Assembly (NCBI GenBank): GCA_913062665.1
Contig: CAJXVY010000008.1
Span: forward strand, 1 to 10,174
Direction: 5' to 3'
DNA: 10,174 nucleotides
Origin: an uncultured Micrococcales bacterium
GTDB taxonomy: Bacteria; Actinomycetota; Actinomycetes; Actinomycetales; Microbacteriaceae
Shown here: in pieces, positions 1 to 6,454 of the stretch
Position numbering within the stretch: position 1 is the first letter of the stretch
How the letters are laid out: every line of letters begins with the position of its first letter
Program-made: the position numbers and the translations under genes
Notes under the pieces: generated by a model
The model's input: the letters and a program-made list of their open reading frames with translations, nothing else
Databases searched by the model: none
Told to the model about the DNA's origin: nothing

Positions 1-120
1 GACCCTCAACAGACCAGCGGTGAACTAGGTCTCGCGGGCCACTGGATCAAGCGGCTTTTGCACACAATGTTTATCTACAAAGCCAAGGGCTTGCCCTTCT
101 GGTGGCTGATTCCGGAATAG
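1..120 (+). CDS. C-terminal end of an unidentified protein (5' end outside window)
   Basis: Frame 1 is open from the first base to a TAG at 118-120, giving the last 39 residues of a protein whose start lies outside the window. The tail carries an amphipathic, aromatic-rich stretch with the spaced pattern HWIK..LH..F.YKAKG.PFWW and ends in LIPE, suggesting a membrane-associated C-terminal helix. The W.K...H..F pattern is faintly like the C-terminal membrane anchor of type II NADH dehydrogenase-like FAD oxidoreductases of actinobacteria, but this is a weak resemblance and I do not assign the family. It is followed after 9 bases by a tiny ORF, so the two are probably co-transcribed. Confidence 0.6.
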   Translation, partial: DPQQTSGELGLAGHWIKRLLHTMFIYKAKGLPFWWLIPE

Positions 121-129
121 GAACTAAAG

Positions 130-228
130 ATGAAAAAGAAAAAAGACAACCGCAAGAACCTGTTTGTGCAGTTTTTTAGATTCATTGCGCTGAATTTCAA
201 AATCCTTGGCCTAACTCGTCATCACTAA
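130..228 (+). CDS. Tiny ORF, 32 residues, possible small amphipathic membrane-associated protein
   Basis: ATG at 130 to TAA at 226-228. An AGGAA Shine-Dalgarno match at 119-123 lies 6 bases before the ATG and overlaps the stop of the upstream gene, which argues for coupled translation. The N-terminus is very basic (MKKKKDNRKN). Residues 11-28 are rich in Phe, Leu and Ile, interrupted by Q14, R17, N22 and K24, so this segment could form an amphipathic or shallow membrane helix. It ends in LTRHH. A hairpin follows 8 bases after the stop, so this may be the last gene of the upstream operon. I do not recognise a family. The good ribosome site and operon position are the evidence for a real gene; chance is still possible at this length. 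Confidence 0.5.
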   Translation: MKKKKDNRKNLFVQFFRFIALNFKILGLTRHH

Positions 229-236
229 AGCTAGGC

Positions 237-259
237 AAGCCTCAGCGAGGTGGGGGCTT
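237..259 (+). terminator. Possible transcription terminator hairpin
   Basis: AAGCCTC at 237-243 can pair with GGGGCTT at 253-259 (seven pairs including one G-T wobble), with a 9-base loop. It lies just after the tiny ORF and before the next promoter. A long U tract is absent (only TTT at 258-260), so it is at best a weak intrinsic terminator. A competing small stem, CCTC/GAGG (240-250), is also possible. Confidence 0.35.
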
Positions 260-267
260 TGGCTGGC

Positions 268-273
268 TAGGAT
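268..273 (+). promoter_or_regulatory. Candidate -10 element (or Shine-Dalgarno) for the large helicase-like gene
   Basis: TAGGAT matches the actinobacterial TAnnnT -10 pattern and ends 6 bases before the GTG start at 280, which would place the transcript start at or next to the start codon (leaderless mRNA). The same bases contain AGGA, which would be an acceptable Shine-Dalgarno if the transcript started further upstream. The sequence cannot decide between the two. A frame-shifted ATG at 278 is followed directly by TGA, so only the GTG opens the frame. Confidence 0.4.
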
Positions 274-279
274 GCCGAT

Positions 280-3200
280 GTGAGTGAAATCTTTCAGCAA
301 TGGCAGCGTTGGCAGGATGAGTTCTCAGAACTGGGGGGAAGAAACCCACTCGCCAGTTTTGAGCTTTCCAGTTTTTCGCATGTCGATCTAACCAGGGCCC
401 ATCCGTCCGGCCTTGCGCAGCTGGTGGCTGCTAGAACTACTCGCATTTCAAATCTGATTCGAGATGGAATTGCCCAAGGAAGATCTAATTCGGCAATGCG
501 TCGAATCAAAGACAAAGCGGATTATCTGTATCGCGATTTCGGCCTCGACTCATGCTTCTTGGCAGCGGGTGTGGCGAAATTTTCAGAGGCAGAGAAGACC
601 TTCCCACTTCTTCTGTGGCCGGTGACGGTTGGTGAAAAAAGTGATGACTATCAAATAACGGTCTCCGATGAGCCAATTCTCAATCCAGAGCTTTTTTCTT
701 ACCTGCAGTCAATTGAGATAGTTCCATCCAAGCTTGAACTACTCAGGCTTGCTCGCAAGCAAGGGGAGTTGCTACCGGTTAGATTTCTTGATCGATTCAG
801 TGAAATCCTGCAGGAGACCTCTGCCGAAATTGACCGCTCGATGGTTATCGGTAATTTCACCCCGCAGCTGAGTGAACTGAGACTTTCAAAAAACTACAAA
901 GAAACCGATTTGCTGCAGCGACTAATCTCTGGCGCAAACACTCCAAACAAGCCTGAAATCCCTTTGCTCGCACTCTCTGCTGATCAAACGCAGCAAGCGA
1001 TACTCTCCTCAATTGCAGCAAACAACGACGTGGTAGTGGAAACCCTTCCGGGTTGCGGTTATACCCAGTTGGTGGTGAACACCCTGTCAACACTTGTTGA
1101 TCAAGAAAAGCGGGTCCTGGTTGTCGCCAGTCGTAGGCAGACCCTTGATGAGCTTGCAGAAAGATTGCACGAGGCAAACCTTGGTGGATTGATGATCAGG
1201 GCACACAACAGTTGGTTTGACATCATTGGGTCAATTTCCAGATTTGAAAAAGCAGAAGCAGTTGACTTCGATTCAATCAGAGCCGAGCTACTGGCTGCCG
1301 AGGAAAGTCTGCAGCGATATTTCCACTTGTTGAATCAACCTCATTCGGAGCTTGGTGTTTCACTAATTGACTGCATAGACAATCTCAGTGAACTGAGCTC
1401 TCGAGAGGCCCCGCCAACAAACTCAGCAAGGTTCCCAGAGCATCTATTGGTTCAGTTGAAAGATTCGGATAGTGCAAAGTCGCTTCTGAAAGAGGCAAAT
1501 AAGTCTGGTTCATTTAGCTTTGGACCAACTGACACACCATGGTTTGCATCCAATTTTGACTCTCAAGAGGAAATTGATGCAGCGCTTCGGGCGGTTAGCG
1601 AATTGCTGGATGGCGATCTAGCGATGGCTCAGGAGCAGCTTGAGGAGTATTTCTCAAATCTAAGTTTGAAACCTGCAAGGACCGTAGAGGACTGGTCGGT
1701 GCAGGTGAAACTTCTAGTGGGTATCAGAGAGACGTTGGATAAGTTCACTCCAGAGATTTATGACAGACCGCTGGGTGATCTAATAACCGCAACCTCAAAC
1801 CGGAAAGACCGCAAAGAAATGAGCGGTGCGCAGCGAAGAAGGTTCAAAAAGCTTGCTAAAAGCTATCTCCGACCCTCCACTCAGGTTGGCAACCTACACA
1901 ACGCCCTTGTTGAGGCTCAGAAACAAAGAGAGCTTTGGTATGAATTGGCAGACACCAAAGCACCCCCGAGCGTGCCAACCGGGTTGGCCGGTGTTCAAAA
2001 TGTCTTTGAGCGAGTTGCCGATCGAATAACGCTGATTCAGAAACACCTCAACCCTGACCCGGACATCGAACTGCTAAGCAGAATGGATTTTGAGTCTTTG
2101 ACTCAGAAGCTTAGGGAGTTGAGTGAGAAAACAGAGATTTTGGATGGTTACCTCGATCGCAAGCAGATCGCCGCTCAGTTGGACTCAGCTGGCCTGAAAC
2201 AGCTCGCCGATCAACTAACCGAGATAAAGCCAGACAAGCATCGATTGGAAAATGAATTTCAGCTCAGCTGGTGGCAATCAGCATTTGAGGCCGTGGTTGA
2301 GCAAAACCAGGAGATTTTGGAATTTGATGCCAAACAGATTGCGAAGCTGGAATCTGCTTATGAGAGCGCAAACCAACAGCTGATCGAGTCAGGGTCCAAA
2401 AAAGTCAACCACAATCAGTCCACTAAGTGGAAAGAGGCTATCGCCAACACCGAGCAAGCAGCCAGGCTGAAAGAACTTCTCCGGCGCAAGGAGGGCTCAC
2501 TAAAAACTATCGCGGCTCAAGCGGACCAGATCTGGCCCGCGCTTAGCTCAGTTGTCAGTTGCTCGCCACTGGAGCTAAATTCCAGACTCTTGGATGAGGA
2601 GGAGTTTGACACCTGCATTGTTTTGGATGCCGCCAGCATTGGCGTTAGCGAATTAGTCCCAAGTATTTCGAGAGCCAAGCAGCTGGTCGCATTCGGTGAT
2701 CCCGCAATCGCATCAACTATGGAGTTCAACACCATTGCTTTATCAACCTCAGTTGATTCACGCCACAGAGAGAGTTTTTATCAATTTGCAGCAAGAGCCT
2801 TCGGCTCCTCACCAATTTCAAGAAGTTATCGACCAGAGGGGCAAGTGCTTGGGGATTACCTGAATCAACAGTTTTACGGGAACAGACTCGAGCTGCAGCT
2901 GACAGCAAACCAGGTTTTGGATAAGCCCAATTTTGATTTTGTCCACGTAACAGAAGACAACCGAGCTAAATCAACCATTGAGGGCGCAACCGAATCTGCA
3001 GATGGTGAGTTGAGGGCTGTTGTGCAAACGGTCATATCTCATGCAAGAAATCACCCAGAGTTGTCGCTAACCGTGGCAAGTGCCTCAAGGGTTCACGCCG
3101 AGCGAATCTCGACAGCACTCGTGGCCGAGATGAAAAACTCCTCCGAGCTCAGTGAATTCATGGAAGCTCACGGCAGAGAGAAGCTTCTGGTCAGCTCTTT

Positions 3201-3846
3201 GGCGGAGCTGAATCATCGAGTCAGCGACCGTGTTATTTTCTCTCTTGGTTTTGCGCTGACCCCCGAGGGTCGGGTAAAACTGAGCTTTGGGGACCTAAGC
3301 GGAGAAAATTCCGGAACCAATTTGGCAAATCTGGTGGCAACAGCCAGAAAGAAATTGACTGTCATAAGTTGTCTCACCGCAGAGGATCTTCCGACGAATT
3401 CCAAATCCGAAGAAATTACCAATCTTCGGACACTGCTAGGACACCAATCGCCTTCAATCGAATTTGTCCAATCAGAAGATCCGCTTCTAAGCGACCTGGC
3501 GGCAAGGCTTAGAAAGCGGGGAGTTCGAGTTATTGAGAATCCAAGCCCGGAAATTAGCCTGCTGGCAATATTTGGGAATAAGGTGGCGCTAATCGATGCG
3601 GACTGGGAAATCATGAACCGCGACTGGAGACTTTATTTGCAAGGGGCAAGAAAAGTTTGGTCACAATACGGTTTTGAATACCGAAGAGTGCACGTATTTG
3701 AACTATTCAGTGAGCCAGACAACGTCGCCAAACGTCTGGCCGATTCCCTTGGTGTGAGCTCCTACACCCCCGAACCGCCATCAGAGACTAATTTTGATAG
3801 CAACGACCAGGATTTACTGAACAATAGACCCCCACACTGGGGCTAG
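280..3846 (+). CDS. DUF4011 / SF1 helicase-like protein with MTES_1575 nuclease-like C-terminus; ATPase motifs degenerate
   Basis: GTG start; 1188 residues. The N-terminus (about 1-230) shows the actinobacterial DUF4011-type signature GGRNPL (19-24) and DLTRAHPSGLAQL (36-48). A RecA-like helicase domain begins near 232, but its Walker A is TLPGCGYTQ (255-263), with Tyr261 where the ATP-binding lysine should be. A long charged, probably coiled-coil insert covers about 330-760 and contains a very basic patch (508-531). The second half has a Walker B-like IVLDAAS (780-786), with Asp783 kept but Ala784 in place of the catalytic Glu, and a motif III-like FGDP (805-808) lacking the usual KQLPP. The C-terminus (about 1068-1168) resembles the MTES_1575 Vsr-like endonuclease fold, with a possible acidic site at D1106/D1108. 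Family membership is based on remembered sequence patterns. Such proteins are predicted to act on nucleic acid in repair or defence; here ATP hydrolysis looks lost or altered, so a binding or structural role is possible. It is a single intact frame with no decay. Its stop overlaps the convergent cyclo-ligase. Confidence 0.85.
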   Translation: MSEIFQQWQRWQDEFSELGGRNPLASFELSSFSHVDLTRAHPSGLAQLVAARTTRISNLIRDGIAQGRSNSAMRRIKDKADYLYRDFGLDSCFLAAGVAKFSEAEKTFPLLLWPVTVGEKSDDYQITVSDEPILNPELFSYLQSIEIVPSKLELLRLARKQGELLPVRFLDRFSEILQETSAEIDRSMVIGNFTPQLSELRLSKNYKETDLLQRLISGANTPNKPEIPLLALSADQTQQAILSSIAANNDVVVETLPGCGYTQLVVNTLSTLVDQEKRVLVVASRRQTLDELAERLHEANLGGLMIRAHNSWFDIIGSISRFEKAEAVDFDSIRAELLAAEESLQRYFHLLNQPHSELGVSLIDCIDNLSELSSREAPPTNSARFPEHLLVQLKDSDSAKSLLKEANKSGSFSFGPTDTPWFASNFDSQEEIDAALRAVSELLDGDLAMAQEQLEEYFSNLSLKPARTVEDWSVQVKLLVGIRETLDKFTPEIYDRPLGDLITATSNRKDRKEMSGAQRRRFKKLAKSYLRPSTQVGNLHNALVEAQKQRELWYELADTKAPPSVPTGLAGVQNVFERVADRITLIQKHLNPDPDIELLSRMDFESLTQKLRELSEKTEILDGYLDRKQIAAQLDSAGLKQLADQLTEIKPDKHRLENEFQLSWWQSAFEAVVEQNQEILEFDAKQIAKLESAYESANQQLIESGSKKVNHNQSTKWKEAIANTEQAARLKELLRRKEGSLKTIAAQADQIWPALSSVVSCSPLELNSRLLDEEEFDTCIVLDAASIGVSELVPSISRAKQLVAFGDPAIASTMEFNTIALSTSVDSRHRESFYQFAARAFGSSPISRSYRPEGQVLGDYLNQQFYGNRLELQLTANQVLDKPNFDFVHVTEDNRAKSTIEGATESADGELRAVVQTVISHARNHPELSLTVASASRVHAERISTALVAEMKNSSELSEFMEAHGREKLLVSSLAELNHRVSDRVIFSLGFALTPEGRVKLSFGDLSGENSGTNLANLVATARKKLTVISCLTAEDLPTNSKSEEITNLRTLLGHQSPSIEFVQSEDPLLSDLAARLRKRGVRVIENPSPEISLLAIFGNKVALIDADWEIMNRDWRLYLQGARKVWSQYGFEYRRVHVFELFSEPDNVAKRLADSLGVSSYTPEPPSETNFDSNDQDLLNNRPPHWG
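3829..3842. terminator. Small hairpin at the convergent gene end
   Basis: CCCC (3830-3833) and GGGG (3839-3842) flank the 5-base loop ACACT at the very end of the helicase-like gene, next to the stop codons of both convergent genes. The stem is only four G-C pairs and neither strand has a proper U tract, so a terminator role is tentative. Confidence 0.2.
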
Positions 3847-4370
3847 AAAACCCTCAGTCCTTTTTCGGTTATGACTCCCTGAACCACTCTGTCATGCTTC
3901 TCCTTTGGAAGAGAATCCAGAAACTCAGATTCAAAAATCAGAGGATAGACATCAACTTCGAAATCATCCAGTGCTCTGTCGTAATAACCTCCACCTTTGC
4001 CAAGTCGAGTTCCATTTTTGGAAACAGCCAGCGCAGGGGCCAACACCAACTCAAGTTGATTAACGGCCACTATTTCTCCAACAGGTGCCATAATCCCAAA
4101 ACTTGATGGGACTAACCTCTCTGGCTTTTTCCAAATTAGGTTTGGTCCACTTATCGCTGGCAGTACCAGTCGGTTGCGGCTTGCAAGATAATCGTTAATT
4201 TTTTGGGTTTCAGGCTCGGCATCGGTTGACCAATAGCTTGCAACCAAGCCAGATGTTTTTTCTAACAGCTCCAATGCGAAAAGAGAGAAATCTGCAGGCT
4301 TGGGGTGTATAAGCCTTTCAGCCAATAACTGTTTTCGAATTGCCTGTTTCTCGTCCTCGATGCCAGACAT
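3843..4370 (-). CDS. 5-formyltetrahydrofolate cyclo-ligase
   Basis: The 175-residue product fits the usual 170-200 of this family. The enzyme (5,10-methenyltetrahydrofolate synthetase, EC 6.3.3.2) uses ATP to convert 5-formyl-THF to 5,10-methenyl-THF in the cytoplasm and returns this otherwise unused, inhibitory folate to one-carbon metabolism. Diagnostic features are the ATP/phosphate-binding motif GTRLGKGGGYYDR (120-132), the preceding LVLAPALAVSKNG, an FGIMAP segment (91-96, family FGI.EP) and an N-terminal K..IRK. The start is ATG at 4370, only 18 bp from the divergent acetyltransferase. The gene has no evident Shine-Dalgarno; a weak -10 lies 7 bases upstream, suggesting leaderless expression. 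The stop TAG lies in the CTAG shared with the convergent gene. In other actinobacteria this gene sits beside galU, moeA and rimJ, which supports the call; galU and moeA are absent from this interval. Confidence 0.95.
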   Translation of the reverse strand: MSGIEDEKQAIRKQLLAERLIHPKPADFSLFALELLEKTSGLVASYWSTDAEPETQKINDYLASRNRLVLPAISGPNLIWKKPERLVPSSFGIMAPVGEIVAVNQLELVLAPALAVSKNGTRLGKGGGYYDRALDDFEVDVYPLIFESEFLDSLPKEKHDRVVQGVITEKGLRVF

Positions 4371-4375
4371 GCTAC

Positions 4376-4383
4376 TAATCTTG
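4376..4383. promoter_or_regulatory. Overlapping divergent -10 elements
   Basis: On the + strand TAATCT (4376-4381) ends 7 bases before the acetyltransferase ATG at 4389. On the - strand CAAGAT (complement of 4378-4383) ends 7 bases before the cyclo-ligase ATG at 4370; AAGATT one base on is an equal alternative. The two hexamers share bases 4378-4381. The + strand element fits TAnnnT; the - strand one keeps only the second A, the fifth A and the final T. I see no convincing -35 boxes. Confidence 0.4.
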
Positions 4384-4388
4384 CCAGC

Positions 4389-4964
4389 ATGGAGGCTTCG
4401 TTCAAACTAGTTTTTGAAGATGTCTCAGTTCGACCGCTGAGACTCAGAGACTGGCGCGAGCTGGAGGAGATTTTGCTTCGCGAACGGAAATGGCTCGAGC
4501 CTTGGGAGGCAACAGTTCCCGGAGGATCACGACAGCTGGATGTAAAAGGAATGGTCAGAAGCCTGCTAAGACAGCACCGGGATGGCAGCGCAATCGCAGC
4601 CATCATCGAATACGAGGGAAAAATGGTGGGGCAATTAAACGTGGCCAATATTCTCTACGGCTCTGTATCATCTGGCTCAATCGGATATTGGGTTAGTGAG
4701 AAATTTGCTGGGAAAGGCATTACCCCAACAGCAGTGGCGCTAATTGTCGATTACATGTTTATTCGGCTGGGTTTACACAGAGCCGAGATTGCAATCCGAC
4801 CTGAAAACAAAGCCAGTCTTCGGATTGTTGAAAAACTCGGGTTCAGACACGAGGGAACCAAGCACAGATATATCCACATCGATGGCGAATGGCGCGATCA
4901 TGAAATATTTGGAATGACAAGAGATGAGGCCAAAGGTGGGGTTTTGGCTAAGTTTGCAAGATAG
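4389..4964 (+). CDS. RimJ/RimL-type GNAT N-acetyltransferase
   Basis: A 191-residue cytoplasmic protein of the GNAT fold, expected to move an acetyl group from acetyl-CoA to an amino group. The RimJ/RimL subgroup includes enzymes acting on the N-terminal Ala or Ser of ribosomal proteins S5 and L12, but the substrate here is unknown. Evidence: N-terminal VSVRPLRLRDW (12-22); a central strand followed by GYWVSEKFAGKGITPTA (99-115), in which K105-F-A-G-K-G110 is the acetyl-CoA pyrophosphate loop (family R/Q-x-x-G-x-G/A); and the typical RPENKASLRIVEKLGF (137-152) followed by EG. ATG at 4389 is chosen because the N-terminal family pattern begins just after it and a -10 hexamer ends 7 bases before it. 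It is divergent from the cyclo-ligase and followed 56 bp later by a membrane protein gene, the arrangement seen after moeA in other actinobacteria. Confidence 0.9.
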   Translation: MEASFKLVFEDVSVRPLRLRDWRELEEILLRERKWLEPWEATVPGGSRQLDVKGMVRSLLRQHRDGSAIAAIIEYEGKMVGQLNVANILYGSVSSGSIGYWVSEKFAGKGITPTAVALIVDYMFIRLGLHRAEIAIRPENKASLRIVEKLGFRHEGTKHRYIHIDGEWRDHEIFGMTRDEAKGGVLAKFAR

Positions 4965-5008
4965 GCAACACTCCGAGCGATATAACCTAACCGGCTAACC
5001 TTCAGCCA

Positions 5009-5014
5009 TAACTT
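5009..5014 (+). promoter_or_regulatory. Candidate -10 element for leaderless membrane-protein mRNA
   Basis: TAACTT fits TAnnnT and ends 6 bases before the ATG at 5021. There is no Shine-Dalgarno-like purine run ahead of that start, so leaderless translation is the simplest reading. A second candidate, TATAAC at 4981-4986, lies further upstream, in a short stretch with three copies of TAACC (4983-5000). Confidence 0.35.
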
Positions 5015-5020
5015 TATGGT

Positions 5021-5566
5021 ATGGAATTCCCAGCAGGAATAAGTGGCATTGTGCTGATGGCCATCGCCATACTCTGGCTGGTCTTTTTCATTCCCAGCTG
5101 GTCAAGCTCCAGAGAGTTTGTTGAGCTTGAGAGGCGGATGCCAAAAATGGTTGAGAGAAACACCGTTCCCGCTTCGCTTGCGACTCAGATATCAAGACTT
5201 CAAAGAACCCGTGTAACAACAGCGATATTTTTTGCTGTGTTTTTGCTCGTTTCCGTATTCAGCTTTGTTTCGATTGCGTCTTCTTTTGCTTGGATATTCG
5301 CCGGCATCGCATCGCTTACCTTGAGCCTAGGTGCCATTGCTCTATCTAAAAAAGCCAAGCGGGAGATTGAGGTGATTTTGGAATCGCTTCTGAAAAGACC
5401 TCAGCTTAGGAAAGCCGCAGCTGATAAACCTGCTGGCTGGACACCGAACCCTCTGCCAAAGCCTCTAATTGAAGAGACAGTGAAGACGGTTAGCGAAAAC
5501 GTGATTGAGCTTCCAAAGCAGACATCATCAATCGATGAAATTATGCGCAGACGTCGGGTTAGCTAG
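5021..5566 (+). CDS. Three-helix membrane protein, Rv0996/GlpR-like by position
   Basis: 181 residues. Hydrophobic segments lie at about 8-25, 65-85 and 87-108. The loop at 26-64 and the KKAKRE after helix 3 are rich in basic residues, so by the positive-inside rule the N-terminus is outside and the loop and the C-terminal 70 residues are cytoplasmic. The tail contains a WTPNPLPKPL motif (140-149) and ends in IDEIMRRRR, both likely conserved interaction elements. I recall that in mycobacteria the gene after rimJ (Rv0996) encodes a transmembrane protein, and that the corynebacterial receptor GlpR, partner of the MoeA-like division protein Glp, belongs to this neighbourhood. Homology is inferred from position and topology, not established. 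No moeA lies beside it here. Its last 8 bases overlap the end of the convergent epimerase gene. Confidence 0.8.
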   Translation: MEFPAGISGIVLMAIAILWLVFFIPSWSSSREFVELERRMPKMVERNTVPASLATQISRLQRTRVTTAIFFAVFLLVSVFSFVSIASSFAWIFAGIASLTLSLGAIALSKKAKREIEVILESLLKRPQLRKAAADKPAGWTPNPLPKPLIEETVKTVSENVIELPKQTSSIDEIMRRRRVS

Positions 5567-6452
5567 ATTTCCCAGCAACATAGTTTGCGGCTGATTCCAA
5601 ATCAGGGTGATTGAACTCAAAACCCGTCGCTAGCAATTTGTCGGCAGTCATTTTTTTGCTTCCCAATAAAAGTTCGGTTGCCGCCTCACCCAACAAGAGC
5701 CTCATTGCCCAGCCTGGCACCCTAAGCCAGGAAGGACGCTTGAATGCCTTAGCAACGGCATTCATGATGTCGGTGATTGTGGCCTTTTGGGGAGCTGCAA
5801 GATTGTAGGGACCGGAGGTCTTTTCATTATCGATCAGATGCAGTATTGCCCTCGCCTCATCAACCAGTGAGATCCAGGCCTGCCATTGCTTCCCACTTCC
5901 AAATGGTCCTCCGATAAATGCTTTGATTAGCGGGATTAGCCTGCCAAGTGCTCCACCGGTTGGGCTCATCACAAGAGTGGTTCTAATAAGCACCACTCGA
6001 ACTTTAGCCTTTTTGGCTTCTTCTTCCCATTCAAAAGCAAGGTCGGATAAAAAGCCCTCTCCCTTACCACTGTCCTCATCTAACAGCTCATTCCCGCGAT
6101 CTCCATATATACCTTCGGCAGATCCAGAGACCAAAACCTTGGGTGGTGTTTTTGAGGCGTTTATCGCATCAACCAAAGTCTTGGTTGTGTTGATTCTTGA
6201 GCTAACCAGCTCATTTTTGTATTTCTTACCCCAGGGGACTTTGCCGGTTGGTGCTCCAGCCAGGTTGACAACCGCATCTACCTGGTCAATAACTCCTGCT
6301 TGGATGAAACCTTTATCCGGATAAAACTCGATCTCGTTTTCATTCCTTGGTTTTCTTCGAACCAAGCTCAAAGCAACATCACCTCGGGCCTCGATTTGCT
6401 TCCTAAGCTCTGTTCCAACAAGCCCGCTCGCTCCGGATATAAGAATTTTCAT
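5559..6452 (-). CDS. TIGR01777-family NAD(P)-dependent epimerase / SDR-like protein (DUF1731)
   Basis: 297 residues, the normal length for the YfcH/TIGR01777 group of extended short-chain dehydrogenases. The Rossmann dinucleotide motif is GASGLVG (7-13), followed by VVNLAGAP (61-68) and an active-site region SGSAEGIYGDRG (109-120) carrying the expected Tyr116. Most relatives read SAVGYYG there, so Glu113 is slightly unusual. The C-terminal 50 residues (LLLGEAATELLLGSKK..., then GFEFNHPDLESA) are the DUF1731 domain. The substrate of this group is unknown; members have been linked to cell division and nucleotide-sugar-like chemistry elsewhere, without proof here. The start is ATG at 6452, with a strong Shine-Dalgarno AAGGAG (complement of 6458-6463) five bases ahead. 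That site is formed by the last two codons of the MFS gene, whose stop is 2 bases upstream, so the two are translationally coupled. Confidence 0.92.
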   Translation of the reverse strand: MKILISGASGLVGTELRKQIEARGDVALSLVRRKPRNENEIEFYPDKGFIQAGVIDQVDAVVNLAGAPTGKVPWGKKYKNELVSSRINTTKTLVDAINASKTPPKVLVSGSAEGIYGDRGNELLDEDSGKGEGFLSDLAFEWEEEAKKAKVRVVLIRTTLVMSPTGGALGRLIPLIKAFIGGPFGSGKQWQAWISLVDEARAILHLIDNEKTSGPYNLAAPQKATITDIMNAVAKAFKRPSWLRVPGWAMRLLLGEAATELLLGSKKMTADKLLATGFEFNHPDLESAANYVAGKSS

Positions 6453-6454
6453 GA

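Noticed and set aside
3213..3614. 133-residue open frame on the minus strand
   Set aside because: It lies wholly inside the well-supported helicase-like gene, has Ser/Arg-rich low-complexity content typical of antisense shadows, and has no recognisable motif.
4262..4648. 128-residue open frame on the minus strand across the cyclo-ligase and acetyltransferase genes
   Set aside because: It crosses two well-supported genes and is rich in Ser/Arg with no family resemblance.
4993..5007. Hairpin GGCT/AGCC with 7-base loop between the acetyltransferase and membrane protein genes
   Set aside because: Only four pairs and no U tract; expected by chance in a region of repeated TAACC.
5923..6324. 133-residue open frame on the plus strand
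   Set aside because: It is antisense to the epimerase coding sequence, is Ser/Pro/Leu-rich as expected of a shadow frame, and has no ribosome site.
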